Shown here: positions 19,002 through 27,493 of the stretch, piece by piece
How positions within the stretch are numbered: the first letter of the stretch is position 1
How the letters are laid out: each line of letters opens with the position of its first letter
NCBI RefSeq assembly: GCF_000340565.2
Contig: NZ_CP007203.1
Location: forward strand, 722,297-786,296
Source: Nodularia spumigena CCY9414
GTDB lineage: Bacteria > Cyanobacteriota > Cyanobacteriia > Cyanobacteriales > Nostocaceae
DNA: 64,000 nucleotides
Direction: 5' to 3'
Notes under the pieces: generated by a model
Told to the model about the DNA's origin: nothing
What the model saw: the letters and a program-made list of their open reading frames with translations, nothing else
The model's database searches: none
Program-made: the position numbers and the translations under genes

Positions 19002-19759
19002 TTGGGCAAATTTAAATCAGCTGCGATCGCCCCAAAGTAAGGTTGAAAAATTGCCAAATTTTCCAGTTCCTCGAATTTACCTGTAATCGAGGCTGAGTCA
19101 AAAGCTGTGGTAATTATATACATAGCCTTACCATCGAAAGCAACATGACTAATATGTTGCTCTTCTACTCCACCCTCTGCCTTAATTCCCACAAACCCGT
19201 AGCGTATTCCCTGGAGTTTACCAACTGATACCTGTTGTGGTGGGTAGGCTGAGAACACTATTGTATTTCCATAGGTTCCCTGACGGTCTTTCATAAAAGT
19301 AGCATTTAAATCTGCAACCCAAGCCTTGAGTGCTGTTAATAACTTCTCTTGGTATTCAGGACTTTGGTAATCTACCTGAGAGTCGAGTGGAATACCTGCA
19401 TCTGTGAGATTTTTTTGGAAATCTGGATTGTTTTTCACCGGGTAAACACCGATTTCCACCGTACCCAAAAGTTTACCTTGGGAAGAAACACACAGCAGGG
19501 GGGCGTTTCCCTCACAAGGGAGAACTTCCCAACCATTGGGGGTAGGTGTTTTCCCCAAAATTTTCCTCCAAGTATTTCCTTCTACGGAATTGGGAGTTAT
19601 TGAAGGAGTGGGTTGAGGAGAACTGCTGGGAGTTGTCGTTTCTACAGGACTCGGATTTTCTATAACCGCAGGAGAAAACCGGGGGAGAAAAGTTTTGACT
19701 CCCACTGGCGTTAAAGCCAATAAAATAGCACCGAGAAAGAGATGATAAACGCGCAACAT
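18998..19759 (-). CDS. Secreted or membrane-anchored protein, unknown function
   Basis: A 253-residue protein with one N-terminal hydrophobic segment (about residues 6-24), then a Pro/Ser/Thr-rich linker (PVETTTPSSSPQPTPSITP) and a globular domain of about 180 residues. Two Cys residues (LPCEGNAPLLC) could form a disulfide, consistent with a periplasmic location. No family recognised. Its stop codon overlaps the stop of the convergent kinase gene by two bases, so the two transcripts are antisense at their 3' ends. Confidence 0.75.
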   Translation of the reverse strand: MLRVYHLFLGAILLALTPVGVKTFLPRFSPAVIENPSPVETTTPSSSPQPTPSITPNSVEGNTWRKILGKTPTPNGWEVLPCEGNAPLLCVSSQGKLLGTVEIGVYPVKNNPDFQKNLTDAGIPLDSQVDYQSPEYQEKLLTALKAWVADLNATFMKDRQGTYGNTIVFSAYPPQQVSVGKLQGIRYGFVGIKAEGGVEEQHISHVAFDGKAMYIITTAFDSASITGKFEELENLAIFQPYFGAIAADLNLPN

Positions 19760-19869
19760 TTTTTGTGATAATCCTGAGCCAGAACTTGCAGACTAATGGT
19801 ATCCACTACACCTTGTGAGTATACAAGAAGATAGATATTTATCGCTGTTAGTTCCGCCAGATTTTAACG

Positions 19870-20022
19870 TAAGGGACTTCCAAGGAATAAATTATCCAGA
19901 TAAATGTAGACCGAAGGGTTTGCCGAAGGCTACCACACCAGACGCAAAGAACACAGAGTTATGAGGGTTTGAGAGGTTTTTGGGTTAGGTGATTTCGTAT
20001 TTTTTTATTTGTCAGTCCCTTA
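19870..20022. mobile_element. MITE-like element, GGGACT-ended
   Basis: TAAGGGACT at 19870-19878 is inverted as AGTCCCTTA at 20014-20022. The interior matches the element at 8634 over the ACACAGAGTTATGAG...GAGAGGTTTTT...TTAGGTGATT region and holds an extra CCGAAGGGTTTGCCGAAGGC segment. No open frame. Confidence 0.75.
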
Positions 20023-20089
20023 ATATCTGTCTCGGTGGTTCCTGGGTTAGTTCTAGATGTGTTTAGTCTCAATACCCTAGTTAAAACAA

Positions 20090-20905
20090 TTAGGATAGAC
20101 GTGACCGAATTGCTGCCGATAGATAGTCAATAGCGACAATACTGACTAACATCACAATAATCAGGGCTGCTGATTCATCGTAACGAAAGGTACGTAAATT
20201 CTGTTGCAGTGCCAAACCGATACCGCCAGCCCCAACTAACCCCAGCACTGCGGCCATTCGCACATTCCGGTCAAATATGTATAAGGTATAACCCACCACT
20301 TCCCGGATAATTGCTGGCCAAGCCGCAAACATAATCTGCTGTAAAAAACTCGCTCCCGTTGCTGACACCGCCTCATAAATACCAGGGTTGACTCGTTCCA
20401 TACTCTCAGCAAAAAACTTACCTAAAAAACCAGTTGTATGAAACCCCAGCGCCATCACTCCTGGTAGTGGCCCTAGCCCAACAGCAGCCACAAAAATTAG
20501 AGCTAGGAGCAAATCAGGCATAGCTCGCATAAAGTTGAGCAATTCTCTTGACAAACGGTAAATTACCGGATGGGGTGTGAGATTCTTGGCTGCTAAAGGA
20601 GCCAGTAGAAAACCCATAAAAAAAGCGATCGCAGTTCCCCACAACGCCATAGCTAAAGTTTGCCCCATCAAGACCAAATACTCTCTCAGATCAGTAAAAT
20701 TGGGAGAACGATAGCGGCTCAAGTATTCAAAAATATTTCCTAATCCGCCTAAAAGTTCACCAAAAGACAAACCTAAATCATTTACTGCCAAAAAAAACAG
20801 TGCTATTAATAAGCTAAACCACACAGGAATAAAACTGAATGGCTTGGGTGGTAAAGGCTGAAGTTTAGACTTAATGTTTAATGGTTTCACGATTAGATCA
20901 CCCAA
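20090..20905 (-). CDS. phnE: Phosphonate ABC transporter permease PhnE (second)
   Basis: A 271-residue inner-membrane permease with six helices. The EAA-like cytosolic loop reads EAVSATGASFLQQIMFAAWPAI and the C-terminal signature is NVRMAAVLGLVGAGGIG, as in PhnE. It imports phosphonates with PhnD and PhnC. It is a paralogue of the permease at 20893, with which it overlaps by 13 bp (start inside the previous gene). The two permeases probably form a heterodimer. Last gene of the transport operon. Confidence 0.94.
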   Translation of the reverse strand: MGDLIVKPLNIKSKLQPLPPKPFSFIPVWFSLLIALFFLAVNDLGLSFGELLGGLGNIFEYLSRYRSPNFTDLREYLVLMGQTLAMALWGTAIAFFMGFLLAPLAAKNLTPHPVIYRLSRELLNFMRAMPDLLLALIFVAAVGLGPLPGVMALGFHTTGFLGKFFAESMERVNPGIYEAVSATGASFLQQIMFAAWPAIIREVVGYTLYIFDRNVRMAAVLGLVGAGGIGLALQQNLRTFRYDESAALIIVMLVSIVAIDYLSAAIRSRLS

Positions 20906-21690
20906 CTACGAAACTTATCTGAAAGCCGATCAAAAATAGTTACAGCGATAAAAATACAGACCGCAATCATAATCAGGCGACTGTAGTTAAATAGACGCAT
21001 AGCCATCACCATATCGTAGCCAATACCGCCAGCTCCTACTAACCCCAAAACTGTAGCAGAGCGAATATTGTTATCCAAAATATAAAGGGTGGTGCTAATA
21101 AAATCAGGAAGTGCCTGTGGTAGTACAGCAAACATCAATATATGAAATTGCTGCGCCCCAGTTGATTTCACCCCTTCCACCGCTTTCGGGTCAATCACCT
21201 CAATGCTTTCAGCAAAAAACTTGCTCATAAACCCAGTGGTGACAAATGCTAATGCCATCACCCCCGGTAAAGGGCCTAAACCTACCGCCGAGACAAACAC
21301 CAGCGCCCACATAAACTCTGGTAAAGCCCGCATCAAATTCATCAAGTTACGGGTAAAGTGATATACCAAAGGATGTGGAGAGGTGTTACTTGCAGCTAAT
21401 ACTCCTAGTGGCAGGCTCGCCACCAATGCCATAAAGGTACTTAAAAAGCCAATTTCAATCGTTTCTAGCATTTTGGCTAGTAGGTCGGGCAGATATGCCC
21501 AATCAGGAGCAATCAGCATAAAGCCCAAGAACTCTAATAATTGACCTACTGAACCCAAAACTTTGAGCGGATTGATTTCTGCGGCGGGTGCTGCTACCAG
21601 TAGTGCGGAGATTGCCAACAGAATGCCCACCACTATTGAAGTAGGCAACCTACCGTATTTAGTTGGCCATCTCCAGTTTAAAGTCTTCAT
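20893..21690 (-). CDS. phnE: Phosphonate ABC transporter permease PhnE (first)
   Basis: The start is ATG at 21690 (MKTLNWRWP). The frame stays open to 21762, but that part lies wholly within phnC and looks non-native. The product of about 265 residues has six membrane helices, the EAA-like loop (VEGVKSTGAQQFHILMFAVLPQALP) and NIRSATVLGLVGAGGIGYD. The chosen start overlaps the phnC 3' end by 32 bp, so translational coupling is likely. Partner of the second PhnE and PhnC. Confidence 0.92.
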   Translation of the reverse strand: MKTLNWRWPTKYGRLPTSIVVGILLAISALLVAAPAAEINPLKVLGSVGQLLEFLGFMLIAPDWAYLPDLLAKMLETIEIGFLSTFMALVASLPLGVLAASNTSPHPLVYHFTRNLMNLMRALPEFMWALVFVSAVGLGPLPGVMALAFVTTGFMSKFFAESIEVIDPKAVEGVKSTGAQQFHILMFAVLPQALPDFISTTLYILDNNIRSATVLGLVGAGGIGYDMVMAMRLFNYSRLIMIAVCIFIAVTIFDRLSDKFRSWVI

Positions 21691-22435
21691 CTGTCGTACC
21701 TTCTTGCCGTTCGTAAACTGTTTGCAACATATCTGAGGTGAGGGCTGCGGGTGCGTTATCAAACACCACCTGTCCTTGATTCAAGCCAATAATCCGGTCA
21801 GCGTAACGCATAGCCAAGTTCACCTGGTGTAAGCTAGCTACTACTGCAATCTGCTCATGCCGGCAAATCTCTAGCAATAACCCCATAATTTCCTCACTCG
21901 TGAGAGGATCTAGACTAGCCACTGGCTCATCGGCCAAAATTACTTGCGGGCGCTGGGCTAAAGCACGAGCAATTCCTACGCGCTGTTGTTGACCTCCTGA
22001 AAGCTGGTCAGCCCGCTCCCAAGCTTTATCAATCAAGCCAACACGTTCTAAAGCCCAATGAGCTAATTCATAATCTTTTTTGGCAAATAAATAAAGCAGA
22101 CTGGTATACCACGGACGATTATAGAGACACCCAGTCAAGACATTGGTCATGACATTTAAGCGTCCCACTAGATTAAATTGCTGGAACACCATACCAACCT
22201 TAGCCCGCAACCGTTGCATACTTGCAGGGGTCAGTTTTCTACCGTCAACAGTGATTGTGCCAGTACTCGGCTGTTCTAAGCCGTTAATGGTACGAAGTAA
22301 TGTGGACTTACCAGCTCCACTAGGCCCCAAAATTACTGTGAAGCAACTAGGTTCAATAGTCAGGTTAGTGGGGTGAAGTGCCAGAAAGTTATTGGAATAG
22401 CGCTTGCTTACTTGCTCAATGCGAATTAAAGACAT
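21659..22435 (-). CDS. phnC: Phosphonate ABC transporter ATPase PhnC
   Basis: The 258-residue ATPase energises phosphonate import. Walker A is LGPSGAGKSTLLRT (about 35-48), Q-loop VGMVFQQFNLVGRL, signature QLSGGQQQRVGIARAL, Walker B ILADEPVASLDP and H-loop VVASLHQVNLA. The FNLVGRLNVMTNVLTG segment is typical of PhnC. It lies between phnD and two phnE genes. Length is normal for the family. Confidence 0.96.
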   Translation of the reverse strand: MSLIRIEQVSKRYSNNFLALHPTNLTIEPSCFTVILGPSGAGKSTLLRTINGLEQPSTGTITVDGRKLTPASMQRLRAKVGMVFQQFNLVGRLNVMTNVLTGCLYNRPWYTSLLYLFAKKDYELAHWALERVGLIDKAWERADQLSGGQQQRVGIARALAQRPQVILADEPVASLDPLTSEEIMGLLLEICRHEQIAVVASLHQVNLAMRYADRIIGLNQGQVVFDNAPAALTSDMLQTVYERQEGTTDEDFKLEMAN

Positions 22436-22612
22436 GAAAAACCTTAAAAGTCAATAACTGTGCAAATTGAAGCCAGATTGAACTCTGAATTTACTTTGTG
22501 GGTTAGTTCGTGTACACACAAGTCTAAAAACCTGTATTTGGATATTGGTGTGACACAGGTAATTTTGTGCATAAGCATAAATATTGTGAGAAATCCGGGT
22601 CTAGCCCGCCCA

Positions 22613-22633
22613 GAACAGGCAAGATGCCTGTTC
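22613..22633. repeat. Dispersed hairpin GAACAGGCA-AGA-TGCCTGTTC
   Basis: A perfect 9-bp inverted repeat with a 3-base loop in the 244-bp gap between phnD and phnC. It resembles dispersed cyanobacterial hairpin repeats of the CCCGCCCAGAACAGGCAAGA kind. As it lies inside the transport operon it might reduce expression of phnC-phnE relative to phnD; this is inference. Confidence 0.6.
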
Positions 22634-22679
22634 CACAAGAGAAACATCAGGAAGAATTACACCGCGAAGGGAGTAACAA

Positions 22680-23594
22680 CTATTTCAGAATTTCTTCCCG
22701 TTTTAGTCCCAAAGTTTTAATCATTTCCCGAATGGGATTGTAATCATCTGGGGTGGCAACTTCGTACCTAGCTAGCTTGCCGAACCCGGTGACATCAATA
22801 TCGTTATGGGCATTGAGGATAGTCTCTCGGATTTGAGTTTTCAGTTTATCGTCGAGATCACGACGATAAGTCAGAGGTGGTCCAGGAATGGGGGCGGATT
22901 TGGCGATAATGCGATTTGTTTGTTCTGTAATTAAGCCACGGTCAATCATGGTTTGGTAAATCACGGTATGAGAAGCTGCTGCATCCACCGATTTATTCCG
23001 TACTGCTAACATCGCCGCGTCATGAGAGCCAGCGTAGGTCAAACGTCCAAAGACTTCTTGAGGATCACGGTTAAATGTTTGTTTCACCATAAAAGAAGGT
23101 ACAAGACCACCGGATGTGGAAGCGGGGTCTACAAAAGCTACATTTTTACCTTCTAAATCTTTTATGGATTGAATGTCAGAATCCGCAGGCACCATCATGA
23201 TCCCGTTGTAAGTAGAATCGCCACTTTCAGGTACACCGACAGCAAAAGCTTCAGCTCCGGCTTCTTGTTCTGCCATGATGTAAGAAAGGGCCCCAAACCA
23301 GGCAATATCAACTCGGCCACGGCGCATAGCTTCCACAATCCCGGCATAGTCTGTAGCTGTGAACATGGTGATTGGGCGACCTATTTTCTTTTCCATATAG
23401 GCTCGCATCGGCTCAAATTGAGCTACTACTTCCTCGTTACTTTCTGCTGGAATTAAACCCAAGACTATTTCTTTATCATTGTCTGCGAGGTTTTCTTTTT
23501 GGCTATTGCTATTAAGCAAGGCGCATGAACTTATAGCTCCTATTAGCACAACTGCTATACCTAAGAGCAGTGGGTTACGACGAGATACAACCAT
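22680..23594 (-). CDS. phnD: Phosphonate-binding lipoprotein PhnD
   Basis: Substrate-binding protein of the phosphonate ABC importer. The start is ATG at 23594, supported by AAGGAG nine bases upstream; the frame is open to 23627 but without a signal. The N-terminus has a lipoprotein signal (LLLGIAVVLIGAISSC), so it is tethered on the periplasmic side. The family core follows: LGLIPAESNEEVVAQFEPM, VDIAWFGALSY, VDPASTSGGLVPS and YAGSHDAAMLAV, the usual phosphonate-pocket segments. First gene of phnD-C-E-E. Confidence 0.95.
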   Translation of the reverse strand: MVVSRRNPLLLGIAVVLIGAISSCALLNSNSQKENLADNDKEIVLGLIPAESNEEVVAQFEPMRAYMEKKIGRPITMFTATDYAGIVEAMRRGRVDIAWFGALSYIMAEQEAGAEAFAVGVPESGDSTYNGIMMVPADSDIQSIKDLEGKNVAFVDPASTSGGLVPSFMVKQTFNRDPQEVFGRLTYAGSHDAAMLAVRNKSVDAAASHTVIYQTMIDRGLITEQTNRIIAKSAPIPGPPLTYRRDLDDKLKTQIRETILNAHNDIDVTGFGKLARYEVATPDDYNPIREMIKTLGLKREEILK

Positions 23595-24064
23595 TAATTT
23601 TGGCTCCTTAATATATTTAAGTGACATCAGTTAAAGCAATTTTTTGCAAGGCTTAACCAACGAATACTGAACTGTTGAAGATGACAAAATCTATTTGTTT
23701 TTAGATACTTGAATTTTTGGAGTTTTTGCATCTATAAATAAAGCCCAATACTCCTATGATCAAGTTTTAGGGTAAATGCAAGTAGTAAACATTATTCTTA
23801 TTTCATATACATCTACCTGGATACTTTTTCTTAACATTCAATACTTGTGGTTTATGTCTTCTAGTTGGTTATTAGCTGTTCAGATATATTTTTCTAAACG
23901 TACTACTAAACAAAGTTCGCTAACATTTACAAGTATTTAATTTGAATCTGATTTACACAATACTAGAACTTGGTAAACTAGTCATTAATGGATGATTAAC
24001 GGAAGTTTAAAATTTTGTTTGAAGTAATAATTAAATTTACATATTTCATGATACTTAAGAAATT
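23595..24064. other. AT-rich leader region upstream of phnD
   Basis: About 470 bp with no convincing open frame on either strand. It should contain the promoter for phnD-C-E-E because a terminator precedes it. A single CTTAACC occurs near 23652 on the plus strand, but no tandem arrangement as expected for a cyanobacterial Pho box was seen. Confidence 0.5.
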
Positions 24065-24097
24065 TAAAAATCCCAGTACCTCTAAAATACTGAGATT
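24065..24097 (-). terminator. Rho-independent terminator after the C-P lyase operon
   Basis: Read on the minus strand, ATCTCAGTA (24096-24088) pairs with TACTGGGAT (24078-24070) with one G-U pair and is followed by five T. It lies about 75 bp downstream of the 2H phosphoesterase gene and separates the lyase genes from phnD-C-E-E. Confidence 0.65.
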
Positions 24098-24172
24098 CTC
24101 ATTAAAATTGGTTTTTATAACCTTATTCAGGGATATGCGAAATATTTGGAGATTATTGAAATAATCTTGTAT

Positions 24173-24796
24173 CTAAATCTTTACAGAGTATAAAATTTTA
24201 GCATGACTGCCATGTTCACCAACTTGATAAACAGTTATTCTTTCAAGTTTGATTATATGTTTGGCTGTAAATGACTCTACTAGATGTATCCAATCAGCTT
24301 GGTTAGGATCTCTAGATTTATCTATAGTTTGTCCTAAAGTAATATGGGGATAAAAGGCATTGCCAATATATCGATAGCCGTACTTGATATAATTATTCTT
24401 TTCTAAATCATCATATAATGAAATATCTTTGTTTAAATCTTCTTCAGTAACGAAGAGATTGTTTTTTAAAGCTGAAAATACAAAATTATGCAATTCCAAA
24501 AATATAAGTTGCTGCTGAGGTATTAAAAAATACCATCCTGGTGATTTATATTCTAATTTAATTAATTTATATTTTTGTGAATATTGTTGTCTTTGCCAAT
24601 AATCTTGCAAATTGAGGATTAAGGTTAACCAATTAATAGAATTATCAAATCTTCCTTGTAAAAGTGTAAGATGAGGAAGATTAAATGTCTTGTACAAAAT
24701 TGGATAAAGCGGGCAGATAGTTATGATTTTTTGTTGTAATTCTATAATTGATTCGATAGTATCATGGCTGGGAATTAGGGCAACACCAACTTTCAT
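24173..24796 (-). CDS. 2H-family (2'-5' RNA ligase-like) phosphoesterase in the phn locus
   Basis: The 207-residue protein carries the two motifs of the 2H phosphoesterase superfamily: PHLTLLQG (His42) and PHITLGQ (His151), one in each lobe. The motif spacing and overall length fit. Members open 2',3'- or 1,2-cyclic phosphates. The C-P lyase pathway releases 5-phosphoribosyl 1,2-cyclic phosphate, which E. coli hydrolyses with the metallo-beta-lactamase PhnP. No phnP is seen here, and other phn clusters are known to carry 2H proteins (DUF1045), so a substitute role is a reasonable inference. It is last in the operon, followed by a terminator. Confidence 0.8.
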   Translation of the reverse strand: MKVGVALIPSHDTIESIIELQQKIITICPLYPILYKTFNLPHLTLLQGRFDNSINWLTLILNLQDYWQRQQYSQKYKLIKLEYKSPGWYFLIPQQQLIFLELHNFVFSALKNNLFVTEEDLNKDISLYDDLEKNNYIKYGYRYIGNAFYPHITLGQTIDKSRDPNQADWIHLVESFTAKHIIKLERITVYQVGEHGSHAKILYSVKI

Positions 24797-24937
24797 TTTT
24801 AACTAATTAGTTTAGTACAGTACGGCGTAAATAAACTTTTGACTTTTGACTTCCGCCTTGCGACACTAGTGGTCTAATATAATTTCTATCCTTCTCTTGA
24901 TAAAAACATTGCGCCAAAGCATAGCGTTTCAGAGGAA

Positions 24938-25549
24938 TTAAGCATTTCCAAACATTAATGAGCATTGATATTTTAATTGTCGATCACATTCTTCAATAAT
25001 TCGTAATATTTTAAAAGAACCAATCTTTTGAAATTTTGGCTCAATTAAATAATATTTTTCTAAGTAGTCTGTATAATAGTTCTCGCTTTGCTCGATTGTT
25101 AAATCTGGATTTACTTTTACAAAAAAATCATATTTCTCTATTGGTTTATTTTTACCGTTGCAATTTCCTGCTGTTAAATCTACTCTGAAATTTTGATATG
25201 CTAAAAAGCAGTGTACTTGGGGAATAAAATCTAGACCATAGGGCTGAATGATTTTGTTAACACCAGTGATGATTTCGTCATTCAGTCGATAAAAACCTAG
25301 AGTTTTATGTATGTCTAATCCTAACTCTTCAGCTAATCTAGCTATTATGCCGTGTTTTGTCGTGCAAGTTCCACAATTTTCGGCAAAAATAATTAAAGAA
25401 TTTTCGGTATTGGAGTTAAATCCATAGGGGAGATTTTTTACCCAGTTGCAAGCTTGGTGAAAGTTACTAATTCCGTGATTGAGAAATTTTTCAGATACTA
25501 ATCCTCGATTTTCAATCGTGGTATTTGGTAACACTGTAATTGAATCCAT
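24938..25549 (-). CDS. Transglutaminase-like (Cys-His-Asp) protein in the phn locus
   Basis: A 203-residue soluble protein. AENCGTCTTKHG (Cys59/Cys62), PQVHCFLAY (His113) and RVDLTAGN (Asp124) occur in the order and spacing of the Cys-His-Asp triad of transglutaminase/arylamine-acetyltransferase-fold proteins. The CGTCTTKH block is the nucleophile region. Substrate unknown; members of this fold include peptidases, amidases and acyltransferases. It starts 41 bp after phnM on the same strand, so it is probably part of the lyase operon. I cannot link it to a known phosphonate step; modification of an aminophosphonate (as PhnO does by acetylation) is only a guess. Confidence 0.7.
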   Translation of the reverse strand: MDSITVLPNTTIENRGLVSEKFLNHGISNFHQACNWVKNLPYGFNSNTENSLIIFAENCGTCTTKHGIIARLAEELGLDIHKTLGFYRLNDEIITGVNKIIQPYGLDFIPQVHCFLAYQNFRVDLTAGNCNGKNKPIEKYDFFVKVNPDLTIEQSENYYTDYLEKYYLIEPKFQKIGSFKILRIIEECDRQLKYQCSLMFGNA

Positions 25550-25590
25550 GTTTTACCTCAAAATTTAAATACAATTACTATAACTCGGCA

Positions 25591-26727
25591 TCAGCTAACA
25601 CGACGACCTCGACAGATAGTGGAAATTAAACACGGTACAATGCCATCATCATGAACAGTGATAAAATCAGCCCGTTTACCAATTTCTAGACTGCCACGAT
25701 TATGAAATAAATCAATAGATTTGGCTGGATTACTGGTAAATAATCTCATGGCTTCATAAATAGGTTTCCCAGTTTTGTGGGCAATGATAAAAATAGATTG
25801 CAACAAACTTTGAGGAACGTAATCGGAGGAAATCACATCTACTAAATCCAACAAAACTAATTCCAGTGCCGAAACATTTCCAGAGTGAGAACCACCCAAG
25901 ACTAAATTAGGCGCACCCATCAAAACTTGTAAACCTGAACTATGGGCGGCTTTTGCTGCTTCTATGGTGGTGGGAAATTCCGCTAACACTACTCCATTTT
26001 GTACAGCTTCCTGCACATGATCAACGGTAGCATCATCATGACTAGCTAAAGAAATACCTTGAGCTTGAGCTAATTCTACTAAAGCTTTCCGGTTTTTTTG
26101 TCCATACATTTGTTGTTTTTGTTGACGAGTTATGATGAGGTTTTCAATTTCTGTGGCTGTCACTCCATGTTTGCCCATGTAATATTCTTTGAACTTGTCT
26201 AGATTGATAAACTGTCTTTGTCCAGGGGTATGATCCATTAGGGAAATCATTGATAAGAGGGAATTATCGGCATAATTTTCGGTAATTTGATAAACCTCTT
26301 CATAAGCTAGTTCACAGCGCAGGTGTATTCGATGTTCGACAGAAAAGCGTCCTGTTGCTTGTCCCTGACAGATGACATCAATCATGGGAGCAAAGTTAGT
26401 TAAACGGGGGGAACTGGCAGCTATATCGCCAATAGCGATCGCATCACATACTGTTGTGACTCCAGCACTGGCTAAGTCTCGGTCATGATAAACGGCTGCT
26501 GCTTCTAAAGGCCACCGAATTCCTGGACGGGGAGACATACAGCGTTCTAAATTGTCTGTATGGAGTTCAATCAATCCTGGTAGGAGATAGTCTCCTTGTC
26601 CATTCTGTCCATGATTAACTACTCCTGGTTGAATATCGGCAATAATTCCATCTCGAACTAAAAGAGTACCGAGGATTTCTTGATCTGGAAGTTGGAGACG
26701 ATAGTTGGTATATATTTGCTCATTCAT
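25591..26727 (-). CDS. phnM: PhnM, phosphonoribosyl triphosphate diphosphatase
   Basis: The 378-residue amidohydrolase-fold enzyme removes pyrophosphate from alpha-D-ribose 1-methylphosphonate 5-triphosphate. It has LLPGLIELHTDNLERCMSPRPGI (metal-binding HxD region and the family RPG), SLMDHTPGQRQF, SHDDATVDHV and the C-terminal IGKRADFITVHDDG. Length matches PhnM. Its start overlaps the end of phnL by 8 bp, indicating coupled translation. The adjacent lyase genes make the assignment firm. Confidence 0.97.
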   Translation of the reverse strand: MNEQIYTNYRLQLPDQEILGTLLVRDGIIADIQPGVVNHGQNGQGDYLLPGLIELHTDNLERCMSPRPGIRWPLEAAAVYHDRDLASAGVTTVCDAIAIGDIAASSPRLTNFAPMIDVICQGQATGRFSVEHRIHLRCELAYEEVYQITENYADNSLLSMISLMDHTPGQRQFINLDKFKEYYMGKHGVTATEIENLIITRQQKQQMYGQKNRKALVELAQAQGISLASHDDATVDHVQEAVQNGVVLAEFPTTIEAAKAAHSSGLQVLMGAPNLVLGGSHSGNVSALELVLLDLVDVISSDYVPQSLLQSIFIIAHKTGKPIYEAMRLFTSNPAKSIDLFHNRGSLEIGKRADFITVHDDGIVPCLISTICRGRRVS

Positions 26728-27448
26728 TGCAGGTTAACTCCCGGTTACACAGTCGCGACGATCGCACTTCTTGATCATGAAAAATGCCAATTAAGGCACA
26801 GCCCATACTTTTACGTTCTTCTAGAATTTCCATCACTACTTGGCGATTGGTCGCATCTAGGGCTGAGGTGGGTTCATCTAGTAGCAAAATTGGGAAGTTA
26901 ACTACAAGGGCGCGAGCTAAATTTACTCGTTGTTTTTCGCCGCCAGAAAAGGTTGTGGGGGAAAGATGCCACAAGCGTTCTGGTAGTTGCAGTCGATGAA
27001 ATAAGTCTTCAACTTTGGTCAAAGCAACTTTTGGATCTTCGCCTAAATCCAACAACAGTTCTGCGGCAACTTCTAGGGCTGGTACTCTGGGAATTACTCG
27101 CAAAAACTGGCTGACATATCCAATGGTTTTTTGCCTCACGGCTAGAAGTTCATGGGGTAGAAGTTGACATAAGTCGAGCCAATGTCCTTCGTGTTTGACC
27201 CACACTGAGCCGCTATCAGCACGATAGTTGCCATATATACAGCGCATAAATGTAGATTTACCGGAACCAGATGCACCTGATAGGGCTACGCATTCTCCAG
27301 GATTTAAGGTGAGGGAAATTTCTTCTAGGACTGGTAAGCGTACTCCTCCTTGTTGATGGAGGATGAAGCTTTTATGTAGGTTTTCAATGTGTAGGAGGGT
27401 TTGAGGATGGATGTTAATTGGTGGGTGATGGTGGTTGAGGGTTAGCAT
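26720..27448 (-). CDS. phnL: PhnL, ABC-type ATPase of the C-P lyase pathway
   Basis: About 242 residues from ATG 27448; an upstream in-frame TTG at 27466 is less likely. It has Walker A SGASGSGKSTFMRCI, the family stretch DLCQLLPHELLAVRQKTIGYVSQFLRVIPRVPALEV, signature FSGGEKQRVNLARAL, Walker B ILLLDEPTSALD and H-loop IGIFHDQEVR. PhnL acts with PhnG, PhnH and PhnI in ribosylation of the phosphonate rather than in membrane transport. Coupled to phnM by an 8-bp overlap. Confidence 0.95.
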   Translation of the reverse strand: MLTLNHHHPPINIHPQTLLHIENLHKSFILHQQGGVRLPVLEEISLTLNPGECVALSGASGSGKSTFMRCIYGNYRADSGSVWVKHEGHWLDLCQLLPHELLAVRQKTIGYVSQFLRVIPRVPALEVAAELLLDLGEDPKVALTKVEDLFHRLQLPERLWHLSPTTFSGGEKQRVNLARALVVNFPILLLDEPTSALDATNRQVVMEILEERKSMGCALIGIFHDQEVRSSRLCNRELTCNE

Positions 27449-27493
27449 TTTTTTTATCTCACGCAAAGGCGCAAAGGAGGAAAGAAGGAGAGG

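Noticed and set aside
23648-23660. CTTAACC upstream of phnD as a Pho box
   Set aside because: Only one unit, on the opposite strand, without the tandem 8-bp repeat spacing known for cyanobacterial Pho boxes.
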